Below are positions 40,517-50,147 of a stretch of DNA of 64,000 nt, one piece after another; within the stretch, counting starts at the first letter, position 1; each line of letters opens with the position of its first letter. The DNA lies in contig NZ_WUAF01000003.1 in assembly GCF_009800965.1 (NCBI RefSeq), forward strand, positions 248,001 to 312,000, in the 5' to 3' direction. A program made the translations under genes and the position numbers. The notes beneath the pieces are model-generated. The model saw only the letters and a list, made by a program, of their open reading frames with translations. It was not told where the DNA came from and did not search any database. Source of the DNA: Cognatazoarcus halotolerans. GTDB lineage: Bacteria; Pseudomonadota; Gammaproteobacteria; Burkholderiales; Rhodocyclaceae.

Positions 40517-40983
40517 GCCAGCGCCCTGAGCAGGTTGGCCATCTCGACGGCAGCCTGGGCACAGTCGGTTCCCTTCTCGTGCATGCGCGCGAGCGCCTGG
40601 TCATCGTCCTCGGTGGTGAGGACCCCGTTGGCGATCGGGATGCCGGCGTCGAGCGTCACGCTGGTAATGCCGCTGCCCTGTTCGTTCGAGACCAGCTCGA
40701 AATGGTAGGTTTCCCCGCGGATGACCGCGCCGAGCGCGACGAGCGCGTCGAAGCGGCCCGATCCTGCCATCTTCTGCAGCACCAGCGGGATCTCCAGCGC
40801 GCCGGGCACGGTGGTGATCAGCACGTCGTCGGGTTTGACGCCGAGACGCAGGAGTTCGGCGGTGCAGGCCGACAGCAGGCCTTCGCAGACGTCCTGGTTG
40901 AAGCGGCTCATGCAGATGCCGATGCGCAGGCCTGCGCCGGCGAGATCGGGTTCGATTTCGGGAATGTTGTCGAAACGTGCCAT
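40513..40983 (-). CDS. ribH: 6,7-dimethyl-8-ribityllumazine synthase
   Basis: A 156-residue lumazine synthase, penultimate step of riboflavin synthesis. The blocks are [58 protein letters not shown] (with the catalytic His near residue 90) and [23 protein letters not shown] 40983 is chosen because the family starts a few residues before the first strand; a longer frame upstream would run into the ribBA end. It is co-transcribed with ribBA and nusB. Confidence 0.96.
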   Translation of the reverse strand: MARFDNIPEIEPDLAGAGLRIGICMSRFNQDVCEGLLSACTAELLRLGVKPDDVLITTVPGALEIPLVLQKMAGSGRFDALVALGAVIRGETYHFELVSNEQGSGITSVTLDAGIPIANGVLTTEDDDQALARMHEKGTDCAQAAVEMANLLRALA

Positions 40984-41032
40984 GGATGTTCTTCTCTTCA
41001 AGCCGGCCCCTTGCTCAAGGTTGGCCGGGGAT

Positions 41033-42142
41033 TCAGGACTGGGTGTCATCTACCGGCAGATAGCCGCAGATCTCGAGGCCGAAACCGGCCATGCTGGGTA
41101 TCTTGCGTGGGCTGGCGAGCAGGGTCATCTTGCCGACGTTCAGATCCCGCAGCATCTGCGCGCCGATACCGAAGAGGCGCGGATCCCACTTGACCGCGGG
41201 CTTGGGCGCGCTCGGGTCGTTGGTGAGTGCCGCCAGCAGGTCGCGACTGCTTTGCGGCCGATAGAGCAACACCACAACGCCCTTGCCGGCCTCGGCAATC
41301 GCGCGCAGTGCCGCATCCACCGGAAAACTGTGGCGGCCGCTCTTGGGGTCGAGAAAGTCGAGCACCGAGATCGGCTCGTGGACCCGCACCAGGGTTTCAC
41401 AGGCCGGGTCGATGGTGCCGCAGTGCATGGCGAGGTGCACATCGCCGGTGGTCTTGTCTTCGAAGGCGGTCAGGGTGAAGCAGCCGTACTCGGTGTCGAC
41501 CTGCTTTTCGCTCACCCGTTCGATCAGGCTCTCGGTGGCGGCGCGATATTCGATGAGGTCGCGGATCGCGCCGATCTTGAGTTGGTGGGTCGCTGCGAAC
41601 TCGATCAGGTCGGGCAGCCGCGCCATCGTGCCGTCGTCCTTGAGGATCTCGCAGATCACCGCGGCGGGCTCGACGCCGGCCAGCTGGGACAGGTCGCAGC
41701 CTGCTTCGGTGTGGCCCGCGCGGATCAGCACGCCGCCTTTCTGGGCGGTCAGCGGAAACACGTGGCCGGGCATCACGATGTCGTCCGGCTTGGCGTGGCG
41801 CGCCACCGCGACTTGGATGGTGCGGGCACGGTCATGTGCCGAAATGCCGGTGGTGACGCCGGTCGCTGCCTCGATCGAGACGGTGAAGGCGGTGCCGTGC
41901 GGGGTGCGGTTGTCGCGCACCATCTGTTGCAGGCCGAGCTGGCGGCAGCGCTCATCGGTGAGGGTCAGGCAGATCAGGCCGCGGCCATGCTTGGCCATGA
42001 AGTTGATCGCCTCGGGGGTGACGAACTCCGCGGCCATCACCAGGTCGCCTTCGTTCTCGCGATCTTCCTCGTCCACGAGGATGACCATTTTTCCTGCCTT
42101 GATGTCGGCAATGATGTCGCTGATCGGCGCGAGTGCGCTCAC
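41033..42142 (-). CDS. ribBA: RibBA: active DHBP synthase, degenerate GTP cyclohydrolase II domain
   Basis: A 369-residue two-domain protein. Residues 1-200 are 3,4-dihydroxy-2-butanone-4-phosphate synthase with [20 protein letters not shown] (acidic metal loop) and the substrate motif [11 protein letters not shown]. The C-terminal half keeps the RibA fold. However, the zinc-binding Cys cluster and the ECLTGD-type motif expected after VRVHEP are replaced by [17 protein letters not shown], so cyclohydrolase activity is doubtful. GTG 42142 is chosen because GAGGGAG lies about 8 bp upstream and the N-terminus then matches RibB. No FMN riboswitch was recognised in the 174-bp leader. Confidence 0.92.
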   Translation of the reverse strand: MSALAPISDIIADIKAGKMVILVDEEDRENEGDLVMAAEFVTPEAINFMAKHGRGLICLTLTDERCRQLGLQQMVRDNRTPHGTAFTVSIEAATGVTTGISAHDRARTIQVAVARHAKPDDIVMPGHVFPLTAQKGGVLIRAGHTEAGCDLSQLAGVEPAAVICEILKDDGTMARLPDLIEFAATHQLKIGAIRDLIEYRAATESLIERVSEKQVDTEYGCFTLTAFEDKTTGDVHLAMHCGTIDPACETLVRVHEPISVLDFLDPKSGRHSFPVDAALRAIAEAGKGVVVLLYRPQSSRDLLAALTNDPSAPKPAVKWDPRLFGIGAQMLRDLNVGKMTLLASPRKIPSMAGFGLEICGYLPVDDTQS

Positions 42143-42316
42143 GGTGGGCTCCCTCGTCCTGTGGGTCCCGAGGGGCACAGGCGATTATGGTTGTGGCAGG
42201 TCCGTGCCGTCGACCCGAAGGTGCGCCGGGCACGGAGCACCGGAAACCCGCTAGTTTAACGTCCGTTCGCAAAGGGGGCCAGCGCGTGCCCATGTCGGCA
42301 TCCAGAGGGGCGGCGT

Positions 42317-44377
42317 TCAGAAATCGATACCGCCCTCGATGCGCAGTGTCCGTCCGTCCTGGCGGAGCCGGTCGAAAGCATGGTCGATCGACACGGGGTG
42401 GTCGTAGCGGTGGTCGAACAGATTGCTGATCTTGATCGCGGCATGCATGCCGCCCGGCAGGCGGCTGGCAACCAGGTTCGCGTCGAGCAGGGCGAAGCCA
42501 CCGGTTCGCGCGCCGGCATGGGTGATACGCCCGCTCTCGTAGCGCGCTTCGAGGCCGATTTCGACGCGATCGCCGAGCGGCGTCGAGGCGTCGAGTTTGA
42601 GCATGTTGCGTGGCGCGTTGGTCAGGCTGGCGCCGGTCGTATCGTCACGACCGCGCTGAAACGAATAGCTGCCCCGCAGGCGGGCTCCGCCGGGCCATGC
42701 ATGTTCGGCCTCGAGTTCGAGCCCCTTTACGCTGGCCCGCGCGAGATTCACGAAACTCGTCGTGCCATCCCCGTTCTCGACATTGTCGATCAGGTCCGTT
42801 ACCGCATAGCCGAACAAGGACGCGGCAAGCCGGCTGCGTGCGCTGCTGTATTCCCAGATCGCTTCGAGCGTGCGGATCCGTTCCGGCTTGAGGTCCGGGT
42901 TGGCGCGACTGAATCCCTCCACCGAATAGAACCGTTCGTAGGTGTTCGGCGCCCGGAATGCGCTGCCGTAGAGGAGCTTCGCCGTGGTCGACCGGTCGAC
43001 ATGGTAGATCACGCCGATGCGGGGATTGGTCGAATCATCTCCAGTCGTGAGACGGTCCCAGCGCAGGCCGATGGCGACGCTGAGCGCTTCGCCGAAGCGT
43101 ATTTCGTCCTCCACGAAAAGGCCCGCTGCGGAGTCACTGCGCTTACGGTCGAGGTAGATTGCCCGCGGTGCGATATCCGCATTGAACATGCTGCTGCGCG
43201 GATCCCAGCTCGCGTCACCCCAGAGCGAAACGGTATGTCCGTCGAAACGCTTCGTGCGGAGCTGCCCCTCGAGCGTAATCCGCTCGCCGATGTCACGGTC
43301 GAAATTGAGCGTCACCGGTGGATAATCGGTCGGGTAGCTGCCGGTGTATTCATAGCGCGTGTAGGCGGCCTGCAGGCGGGCTTCGGTTCGATCGGGCAGC
43401 GTGAATTCGCGCGTGGCACCGACCAGCAGGTACTGATCGTCGAACTGGCTTCGCGGGTCGTTGAAAACCTGGCCGTAAGGCGCGGTCGGGACGAACTTGT
43501 TGCGCTTGGCGGACATGAGCTCGAAGCGCCAGTCGTCACCCTGCAGCTTCGCAAAGAAGCGGTTGAACGATTCCCGGTCCATGTCGTCGGCTAGGCCATT
43601 GTTGTTCGAGGGCTGGTTGAAGGCGGGGATCCGGAGATCGTCCCCTCCGCGATATTCCCGCGAGGCGCTTAGCAGCAATACCGCCCCATCGCTCACCGGA
43701 ACGGTACTTGTCGCGCGGAGGCCACGCAGGTCCCCGGTGCCGGCGGACGCCACGACCTCGTTTCGCCGTATCGCCGCAGGCCGCCGCGTGGTGATGTTTA
43801 TGACGCCGAAGAAGGCATTGTTTCCGTAGGCCGCCGATCCGGGGCCGGGGAGAAATTCGATCTGCTCGATGAGGGCAAGGTCCACCGGGAATTCGTTGCC
43901 GACGGGACCCTGCGAGTACACCGGATCGGATAGGCGGATCCCGTCCACCAGAATCAGGATGCGAGTGTTGAAGTCGCCCGAGCGCGAGAAACCGCGGACG
44001 CCCAGATATTCGTAACCGCGGTCATAGCTGGTGTACAGCCCGCGTATCGAGCGCAGGACTTCGGCGAGGCTGCGATAGCCGTGTCGTCTGATGTCTTCCG
44101 CGGTCACGATGCTCACCCGCGACGGCGCTTCGCTCACTTTCTGGGGAAATCTGCCTGCGCCGGCGACAATCTGAACCTCCATCAGCTGGCCAAGATCCAT
44201 CTCGATCAGTCGATCCAGTTCGGCGTCGTCCGCCGCCGAACTGGTCAGGGGAATGCACGCGAGTACCAGCAGCAAAAGCCGATGCCGCCAGGCCTGGGGT
44301 TGGCGGTCGTCGGGCTCGAGCGGTGCGCCCTTCGAGTCGGCGCGCAAGGGGGGCGGTGCAGATGCCACAGGCCTCAC
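42317..44377 (-). CDS. TonB-dependent outer-membrane receptor
   Basis: About 686 residues. A basic N-terminus precedes a hydrophobic signal segment (LLLLVLACIPLTSSAAD near residues 34-50). The plug domain has SRVSIVTAEDIRRHGYRSLA, LGVRGFSRSGDFNTRILILV, DGIRLSDPVYSQ and GPGSAAYGNNAFFGVINI, and a 22-strand-type barrel ends in the C-terminal aromatic IEGGIDF. The start is uncertain (GTG 44377 or GTG 44368). The substrate cannot be read from sequence. It is inserted between ribE and ribBA, so a vitamin-related substrate is conceivable but unproven. Confidence 0.88.
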   Translation of the reverse strand: MRPVASAPPPLRADSKGAPLEPDDRQPQAWRHRLLLLVLACIPLTSSAADDAELDRLIEMDLGQLMEVQIVAGAGRFPQKVSEAPSRVSIVTAEDIRRHGYRSLAEVLRSIRGLYTSYDRGYEYLGVRGFSRSGDFNTRILILVDGIRLSDPVYSQGPVGNEFPVDLALIEQIEFLPGPGSAAYGNNAFFGVINITTRRPAAIRRNEVVASAGTGDLRGLRATSTVPVSDGAVLLLSASREYRGGDDLRIPAFNQPSNNNGLADDMDRESFNRFFAKLQGDDWRFELMSAKRNKFVPTAPYGQVFNDPRSQFDDQYLLVGATREFTLPDRTEARLQAAYTRYEYTGSYPTDYPPVTLNFDRDIGERITLEGQLRTKRFDGHTVSLWGDASWDPRSSMFNADIAPRAIYLDRKRSDSAAGLFVEDEIRFGEALSVAIGLRWDRLTTGDDSTNPRIGVIYHVDRSTTAKLLYGSAFRAPNTYERFYSVEGFSRANPDLKPERIRTLEAIWEYSSARSRLAASLFGYAVTDLIDNVENGDGTTSFVNLARASVKGLELEAEHAWPGGARLRGSYSFQRGRDDTTGASLTNAPRNMLKLDASTPLGDRVEIGLEARYESGRITHAGARTGGFALLDANLVASRLPGGMHAAIKISNLFDHRYDHPVSIDHAFDRLRQDGRTLRIEGGIDF

Positions 44378-44392
44378 AAGTGCGAAATGTCA

Positions 44393-44412
44393 GTGCCCGT
44401 GTCTACGGGCAC
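44393..44412 (-). terminator. Hairpin between ribE and the TonB receptor gene
   Basis: GTGCCCGT (44393-44400), loop GTCT, ACGGGCAC (44405-44412): a perfect 8-bp stem, 39 bp downstream of ribE in the direction of transcription and 15 bp before the receptor start. It has no strong T-run and could end ribE transcription or act in the receptor leader. Confidence 0.45.
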
Positions 44413-44451
44413 GATTTGCGAAACCTTTGGATTCCCGACGAACGGACCGCC

Positions 44452-45054
44452 TCACCCTTCCGCTTCCCGCTGATAGGCCATCATCCGCTCCACGTAGCGC
44501 GCGATGATGTCGATTTCGAGATTGACCCGGCTGCTGGCCTGCAGGCGTTTGAGCGTGGTCACTTCGACGGTATGGGGGATCAGATTGATCGAAAAATCGG
44601 TCCCGTCGACGCGATTGACGGTGAGACTGACACCATCGACGGTGATCGAGCCCTTGCGCGCGATGTAACCTGCGATCTCGCGCGGTGCGCGAATCACGAG
44701 TTCGTGACTTTCTCCGACGGGTTCGAACTTCAGCACCTCGCCGACACCGTCCACATGACCGGTGACGATGTGCCCGCCGAGGCGGTCGTCGGCACGCAAG
44801 GCCTTTTCCAGGTTCACCTCACCCGGTGCGCCCAGTCCGATCGTGCAATTGAGGCTTTCGCGCGAGACATCGAACTGCACATGGTTGCCGTCGATGGCAA
44901 CGACGGTCAGGCATACGCCGCTATTGGCGATGCTGTCGCCGATGTGCACGTCGTCGAGGCCCAGCGCACCGGCTTCGACAGTCAGGCGAACGCCGTCCTC
45001 GAGCGGGGCGACGTGTTCGATTCGGCCGATGGCGGCCACGATTCCGGAAAACAT
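44452..45054 (-). CDS. ribE: Riboflavin synthase, alpha chain
   Basis: A 200-residue enzyme dismutating two lumazine molecules to riboflavin. It has the twin lumazine-binding barrels. The first begins MFSGIVAAIGRIEHVAPLED with IANSGVCLTVVAIDG and LGGHIVTGHVDGVG; the second has GSITVDGVSLTVNRVDGTDF and INLIPHTVEVTTL. ATG 45054 gives the invariant MFSGIV start. No ribD frame follows or precedes it in the window, so the deaminase/reductase must be elsewhere. Confidence 0.96.
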   Translation of the reverse strand: MFSGIVAAIGRIEHVAPLEDGVRLTVEAGALGLDDVHIGDSIANSGVCLTVVAIDGNHVQFDVSRESLNCTIGLGAPGEVNLEKALRADDRLGGHIVTGHVDGVGEVLKFEPVGESHELVIRAPREIAGYIARKGSITVDGVSLTVNRVDGTDFSINLIPHTVEVTTLKRLQASSRVNLEIDIIARYVERMMAYQREAEG

Positions 45055-45328
45055 GAGAGTCTGGGAGGCTGATGGATGGAGTGGCAATCTTAGGCGATTT
45101 CGGTCTCGGCGGGCGAATGCGAGCGCGCGGTCGCGTGCCGTTTCCGGTTGACCGACGACAGGTCGGGCGCAGACCGGGCGCATACTCCTCCTGTCCTTTC
45201 TTTGCGTGGAATACAGGAGCTTGCATGGGCAGCAATGACCATCCATCCGCGATCGCGGTTGCGCCTGCACGGTCGGGGTGCGGCCTTCGCGGCGTCCCCT
45301 TTTTTTCGCACTGCCAGGGGCTCCGGCC

Positions 45329-46186
45329 GTGAATGCACCGAACGTTTCCGATCGGGCTGCCCCGGGCATGCCGGCACCCCGGATCGTCGGCCGTCCGGGT
45401 CTGGGCGGGAAACTCGAACTCGTCGTGCGGCGAATCCAGAACCTCTCCGAGGTGCCGTTTCCCGAACCCTGCCTCGTACACGTTACGCGAGGCCAGAAGC
45501 GCCTGACGGTGGGCGACGAGAACTTCACCGCCGGGCCGGGCGAGGTGCTGTTCGTCAACGCCGGGGTGCGTGCGTCAATGTTGAACCTGCCCGATGAGGA
45601 CGGGCTGTACACCGCGACTTGCGTGGTGCTGGCGAGCGATCTGGTACGCGAGCACGCGGGCGCGCGGGGAGGGCCGCCGGGCGTGCCGTGGCGCGCCCTC
45701 GCCAAGCCGGATCTCGATGGTGGCGTGCTGGCGGCACTGGTCCACGTGGCGGATGGAATGTCCGCGCAATCCCCCCTCTCCGACCGATTGTTGCGTCATC
45801 GCCTGCTCGAGTTGCTGATCGCGCTCGACGACGCCGGCTGCTGGTGTCGCGTCGCCGCGGTTGCCGGCATGGCCGAGCGTGCGCGCCGGATACTTGGTGC
45901 GGAGCCCGCGGCACCCTGGACCGCGGCCACGCTCGCGGCGCGGCTGCACCTCGGCGAGTCCAGCCTGCGTCGCGCGCTCGGCGCCGAGGGGCACAGCTTC
46001 CGCGGCCTGCTCGACGAAGTGCGCATGGGGCTTGCGCTGGCCCTGCTGCAGGGGTCGAGTTACAGCGTGCAGCGGATTGCGCTGGAATGTGGCTACGCCT
46101 CGGCCTCCCGTTTCAGTGCGCGTTTCCGCTGTGCCTTCGGGGTGCTGCCGTCGGTCCTGCGCGGGGTGTCCGGCGCAAGACGCTGA
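45329..46186 (+). CDS. AraC-family transcriptional regulator
   Basis: About 285 residues. The N-terminal 160 residues have cupin-like sensing strands (LVHVTRGQKRLTVGDENFTA, GEVLFVNAGVRASML). The C-terminal 100 residues hold the double helix-turn-helix: TAATLAARLHLGESSLRRAL for the first and YSVQRIALECGYASASRFSA for the second. GTG 45329 is favoured; an internal ATG 13 codons later is possible. The cofactor-sensing ligand and target are unknown; the divergent ribE and the following PEBP gene are nearest. Confidence 0.85.
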   Translation: MNAPNVSDRAAPGMPAPRIVGRPGLGGKLELVVRRIQNLSEVPFPEPCLVHVTRGQKRLTVGDENFTAGPGEVLFVNAGVRASMLNLPDEDGLYTATCVVLASDLVREHAGARGGPPGVPWRALAKPDLDGGVLAALVHVADGMSAQSPLSDRLLRHRLLELLIALDDAGCWCRVAAVAGMAERARRILGAEPAAPWTAATLAARLHLGESSLRRALGAEGHSFRGLLDEVRMGLALALLQGSSYSVQRIALECGYASASRFSARFRCAFGVLPSVLRGVSGARR

Positions 46187-46276
46187 GCGCTTCTGCATAT
46201 CAATCGAGCGGATCGGGCGCGCGATGATGGTCCGTGCGGTTCATGCTGGTGACGCCAATCAGCAGAGGAGATCATC

Positions 46277-46849
46277 ATGGCGCGTTCCGTGTTCAATCAG
46301 AATTTCATCGTCCTTGCCCTTGCATCGACCGTCCTGGTATCGCCGGGTTGGGCGGCCGGCTTTGCCCTGTCGAGCAAGGATCTGGCGCCTGGGGCACCAA
46401 TCGCCCAGCGATTCGTGTTCAAGGGCTTCGGCTGTGACGGCGGCAATCTTTCGCCGGCACTGGAATGGCACGATCCGCCAAGCGGCACCCGGAGTTATGC
46501 CTTGACCGTGTTCGATCCGGATGCGCCGACCGGCAGCGGCTGGTGGCACTGGGTGGTGGTCAATCTGCCGGCCGACGCGGCCGGCCTGCCCACCGGCGCA
46601 GGTGCCGCGTCGGGCGCGGACTTGCCGTCCGGCAGCCAGCAGGTACGCACCGATTTCGGCTCACCCGGCTACGGTGGCCCATGCCCACCGCCCGGTCATG
46701 GGCCGCATCGCTACGTATTCACGGTGTACGCGCTCAAGGTGCCAAAGCTGGAATTGCCAGCGGATGCCACTGCCGCGCTGGCAGGCTTCATGATCAACGC
46801 CAACAGCCTGGGCAGCGCGACGTTGACGAGGACCTACGAACGGAAGTGA
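46277..46849 (+). CDS. YbhB/YbcL-type (PEBP) secreted protein
   Basis: A 190-residue protein with a signal peptide (about 1-27, ending SPGWAAG). The phosphatidylethanolamine-binding-protein fold shows FKGFGCDGGNLSPALEWHDP, ALTVFDPDAPTGSGWWHWVV, the DFGSPGYGGPCPPPGHGPHR anion-binding turn and YVFTVYALKVPKLELP. The bacterial role is unclear. GAGGAG lies 7-8 bp before ATG 46277. Its stop is 3 bp from the convergent dsbD stop. Confidence 0.9.
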   Translation: MARSVFNQNFIVLALASTVLVSPGWAAGFALSSKDLAPGAPIAQRFVFKGFGCDGGNLSPALEWHDPPSGTRSYALTVFDPDAPTGSGWWHWVVVNLPADAAGLPTGAGAASGADLPSGSQQVRTDFGSPGYGGPCPPPGHGPHRYVFTVYALKVPKLELPADATAALAGFMINANSLGSATLTRTYERK

Positions 46850-46852
46850 GCC

Positions 46853-48709
46853 TCAACCGCCGATCTGGTCGAGGATCGCACCGAACTCGTCGGCCGGCTT
46901 GAAGCCGACGACCCGTACGCCCTCGATCTCGCCGCCGCCGGGGCGGAAAAACACGATCCCCGGTGGGCCGAACAGGCCGAAGCGCTTGAGCAGCGCCTTG
47001 TCGTCGTCGTTGTTGGCGGTGACGTCGGCCTGCAGCAGGAGCATCGCCCCCATGCGCGCGGCGACGGCAGGGTCGCTGAAGGTGAAGCGTTCCATCTCCT
47101 TGCAGGAGACGCACCAGTCCGCATAGAAGTCGAGCAGCACCGGACGGGTCGATGCGGCGATGCGGGCATCGAGTTCGGCTACCGAGCGGACACGCTCGAA
47201 GCGGGCTTCCGCAGCGGCGGCGACCGCATTGCCTCCGCGCAGCACCGTCAGTGGCTGAAGCGGATCGCGGGAGCCGGCCAGCGCGCCGATAAGCAGCGCG
47301 GCACCCGCGAGCAGGCTGACGACGCCAAATCCCTTCCAGAACCGCTGCCAGCCGCGACTGTGCGGCGGCAGCGGGTCGAGCGCGTGCAGGAAGACGCCCG
47401 AGAAGATCAACAGCGCGGCCCACGCCAGCATCGGCACAAGCGGAGGTACCACGGGGGTGAGCAGCCACACCGCCACACCAAGCAGAATCACCCCGAAGGC
47501 CTTCTTGACGCCTTCCATCCACGGCCCGGCCTTGGGCAGGATGCTGCGCGCCGCGAGGCCGACCGCGAGCAGTGGCGCGCCCATGCCCAGTGCCATCACG
47601 AACAGCGCCGTGCCGCCCAGTGCAGCGTCGCCGGTCTGGGCGATGTAGAGCAGCGCGCCGGCCAGTGGTGCGGCCACGCAGGGGCCGACGATCAGCGCCG
47701 AGAGCGCGCCCATCACCAGCACGCCACCGAGACTGCCACCCTTGTTGTGATTGGCGGTGTCGCTCAGGCGGCTTTGCAGCGCGGTGGGCAGCTGCAACTC
47801 GTAGAAGCCGAACATGGAGAGCGCCAGCAGCACGAATATCACGGCGAAGCTGCCGAGCACCCAGGGGCTCTGCAGGGCCGCCGACAACAGCGTGCCGGAT
47901 ATCCCCGCGGCCACGCCGGCCGCGGCGTAGGTTACCGCCATGCCGAGCACGTAGGCCAGCGACAGCGAGAAGGCGCGGGAGCGGGAGATGCGGTCGCCAT
48001 GGCCGACGATGATCCCCGAGAGAATCGGGATCATCGGGAAGGTGCAGGGCGTGAAGGCCAGCAGCAGGCCGAAACCGAAGAAGGAGAGCAGCACCAGCGG
48101 CAGGCTCTGTTCGCCGAGCAACTTGGCGATCGATGCGGATTCGTCCCCGCCCGCAACGGCTGCCGGCGTGCTTGCGGGCGACCCGGAGGCGGATTCGAGC
48201 GGTGCGCCGCTACCGATCGCACGCGACAGGAAACCGCCGCCCGTTCCGCCGGCGGTGCTGCCGGTGAGCGAGATCTCGGTCGCCTGGGGGGTTGGCGGAT
48301 AACAGATGCCCATGTCGGCGCAGCCCTGGCTGGTGACCGTGAGGGTAAAGCGGTCGAGCTCGGCGGGCGCCGAGACCGGAACGCGGAAGCGCAGCTGGCC
48401 GCGGTAGGTTTCGACCTTGCCGAAGAACTCGTCGTCCTTCACCTTGCCGGCGGGCAGTTGCGCTTCGCCAAGCTGGACGGTCGAGGGTTCGGCAGAGAAG
48501 TGGAACTTGTTCTTGTAAAGGTAGTACTCGGGCGCAATGTCGAAGACGACCTCGATGGTCTCGGGGTCGAGCGACCGGGCGGTCTGGCGAAAGGCCTCTT
48601 CCGGACGGAGCGGTTCGTCGGCCGCTCCTGCGTACAGCGAGAAAAAGGTGAGCAGGATGGCCAGCAGGACGGTCAGCGGCGCACGAAAGGCGGTTGTGAA
48701 GGGTTTCAT
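46853..48709 (-). CDS. dsbD: Thiol:disulfide interchange protein DsbD
   Basis: A 618-residue inner-membrane reductase carrying electrons from thioredoxin to the periplasm. It has a signal peptide (1-30), a periplasmic alpha domain with SQGCADMGICYPPT, and eight membrane helices including FTPCTFPMIPILSGIIVG and GPCVAAPLAGALL, the two buried Cys. A C-terminal thioredoxin-like domain has CVSC at residues 533-536 in YADWCVSCKEME. ATG 48709 starts directly before the signal peptide. It lies 20 bp after cutA, the cutA-dipZ order also seen in E. coli. Confidence 0.95.
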   Translation of the reverse strand: MKPFTTAFRAPLTVLLAILLTFFSLYAGAADEPLRPEEAFRQTARSLDPETIEVVFDIAPEYYLYKNKFHFSAEPSTVQLGEAQLPAGKVKDDEFFGKVETYRGQLRFRVPVSAPAELDRFTLTVTSQGCADMGICYPPTPQATEISLTGSTAGGTGGGFLSRAIGSGAPLESASGSPASTPAAVAGGDESASIAKLLGEQSLPLVLLSFFGFGLLLAFTPCTFPMIPILSGIIVGHGDRISRSRAFSLSLAYVLGMAVTYAAAGVAAGISGTLLSAALQSPWVLGSFAVIFVLLALSMFGFYELQLPTALQSRLSDTANHNKGGSLGGVLVMGALSALIVGPCVAAPLAGALLYIAQTGDAALGGTALFVMALGMGAPLLAVGLAARSILPKAGPWMEGVKKAFGVILLGVAVWLLTPVVPPLVPMLAWAALLIFSGVFLHALDPLPPHSRGWQRFWKGFGVVSLLAGAALLIGALAGSRDPLQPLTVLRGGNAVAAAAEARFERVRSVAELDARIAASTRPVLLDFYADWCVSCKEMERFTFSDPAVAARMGAMLLLQADVTANNDDDKALLKRFGLFGPPGIVFFRPGGGEIEGVRVVGFKPADEFGAILDQIGG

Positions 48710-48729
48710 TGGATGGCGCAGGGGCGAAA

Positions 48730-49056
48730 TCATGATGGGGTGGTTTCGGACGCCACCCAGGCAAGGTAGTCCGGAAGACCATGTGTCACAGGGACCGCGA
48801 TGATCTCGGGAAGTTCGTAGGGGTGGTGCCGGCGGATCGCCGCCTCGAGCGCGGGATAGCAGGCTGCTGTGGTCTTGATCAGCAGCGGCGTCTCGGTGGC
48901 ACTCTCGAGTTTGTCCTGCCAGCGATAGATCGAGCAGCACGGCGCGAGGATGTTTACGCAGGCAGCCAGGCGAGCCTCGAGCAGCGCCTCGGCGAGTCGC
49001 CGCGCAGTGTCTTCGTCGGGCGCATTGCAGATTGCCAGCAGGGTCGTTTCCGCCAT
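48730..49056 (-). CDS. cutA: CutA divalent-cation tolerance family protein
   Basis: A 108-residue trimeric ferredoxin-fold protein. Family signatures are LLAICNAPDEDTARRLAEAL, ARLAACVNILAPCCSIYRWQ and HHPYELPEIIAVPVTHGLPD then YLAWV. It is associated with copper and other metal tolerance but its molecular role is unsettled. It is upstream of dsbD in a two-gene unit and divergent from queF, with a 225-bp control region between. Confidence 0.94.
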   Translation of the reverse strand: MAETTLLAICNAPDEDTARRLAEALLEARLAACVNILAPCCSIYRWQDKLESATETPLLIKTTAACYPALEAAIRRHHPYELPEIIAVPVTHGLPDYLAWVASETTPS

Positions 49057-49153
49057 TCGGGCCTCGATTCGTGGTGCGACGCCTGTCGCGAAGGGCGCAG
49101 CGTAGCAGTATCGGCGCGCGTCGCAAGACTAGCATTGTGCTGGCGGCCGCGTC

Positions 49154-49169
49154 CCTGACCTGGGTCAGG
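49154..49169. promoter_or_regulatory. Palindrome in the cutA-queF divergent region
   Basis: CCTGACC (49154-49160), TG, GGTCAGG (49163-49169) is a perfect 7-bp inverted repeat with a 2-bp spacer, 30 bp upstream of the queF -35 box and about 100 bp from the cutA start. It could be an operator; no regulator is known from the sequence. Confidence 0.4.
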
Positions 49170-49199
49170 CGTCGGCCCGGCGAGATAGTGCGACCATGC

Positions 49200-49228
49200 C
49201 TGACACGGCGGCACCGAGGGCATATAAT
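49200..49228 (+). promoter_or_regulatory. Sigma-70 promoter for queF
   Basis: CTGACA (49200-49205) and TATAAT (49223-49228) are separated by exactly 17 bp, close to consensus, 54 bp before the queF ATG. The best promoter match I noticed in the window. Confidence 0.7.
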
Positions 49229-49281
49229 CCGCCCCCTCTCCGCATCGTCGTCGCGCCATGTGTCGCGGCAAGAGTCCCGCC

Positions 49282-50130
49282 ATGAGCCAGCCCGTGCCTC
49301 CCGCCGGTGCGCCCGAGCAGTCGCCGCTCGGCAAGCCGTCCGGCTATTGCTCCGAATACGCGCCAGCACTGCTTTTCCCGATCGATCGCGCACCGAAGCG
49401 CGCCGAGCTTGGAATCCACGGCGCGTTGCCCTTCGTCGGCGAAGATCTCTGGAACGCTTACGAGCTTTCTTGGCTCAATCCGCGCGGCAAGCCGGTGGTC
49501 GCGATGGCGACTTTTCGGGTGCCGGCCACGTCGCCGCGTCTGATCGAGTCGAAATCGCTCAAGCTCTATCTCAATTCGTTCAACGGCACGTGCTTCGACG
49601 ATGCCGCGGTCGTGCGCGAAACGATCGGGCGGGATCTCTCGGCGGCGAGCGGCGCGGCGGTCGAGGTCGAGCTGCACACCCTCGATACGCGCCCGACGCG
49701 CGAACTGGACTACGCCGTGGGCGAACTGATCGACACGCTCGACATCGAGATTGACGATTACCTCCCCCGTCCCGGGCTGTTACGTGTCGACACCACGTGT
49801 GAGCCGGTCAGTGAAACCCTGGTCTCTCAGCTGCTCAAGTCCAATTGCCTGGTGACCGGCCAGCCCGACTGGGGGACCGTGGTGATTCGCTACAGCGGCC
49901 AGCCGATCGACCGCGCGTCGCTGCTGCGCTACATCGTATCGTTTCGCGATCACAACGAATTCCACGAGCAGTGCGTTGAACGGATCTTTACCGACCTGCG
50001 CCGCTACTGTGCGCCGCAGCGACTCGCCGTGTGGGCACGTTACACGCGCCGCGGCGGGCTCGACATCAACCCCTTCCGGGCCGATCCGGGTGAGCCTCCG
50101 CCGGACAATTCCGGCGACATCAGGCAGTAG
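49282..50130 (+). CDS. queF: NADPH-dependent 7-cyano-7-deazaguanine reductase
   Basis: A 282-residue enzyme reducing preQ0 to preQ1 for queuosine, in the long (E. coli-type) fused form. The substrate loop [13 protein letters not shown], then [16 protein letters not shown] with the catalytic Cys at residue 189 (codon 49846-49848), and [15 protein letters not shown] and [14 protein letters not shown] complete the fold. ATG 49282 aligns with E. coli QueF in length (282 residues); an earlier frame start adds eight unrelated residues. It is transcribed alone from a good promoter. Confidence 0.95.
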   Translation: MSQPVPPAGAPEQSPLGKPSGYCSEYAPALLFPIDRAPKRAELGIHGALPFVGEDLWNAYELSWLNPRGKPVVAMATFRVPATSPRLIESKSLKLYLNSFNGTCFDDAAVVRETIGRDLSAASGAAVEVELHTLDTRPTRELDYAVGELIDTLDIEIDDYLPRPGLLRVDTTCEPVSETLVSQLLKSNCLVTGQPDWGTVVIRYSGQPIDRASLLRYIVSFRDHNEFHEQCVERIFTDLRRYCAPQRLAVWARYTRRGGLDINPFRADPGEPPPDNSGDIRQ

Positions 50131-50147
50131 TTCTTCCCGGTTGGCGC

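Noticed and set aside
42143-42316. An FMN riboswitch upstream of ribBA
   Set aside because: The conserved RFN segments (such as AGGGCGGGG) are not recognisable in this leader or upstream of ribE.
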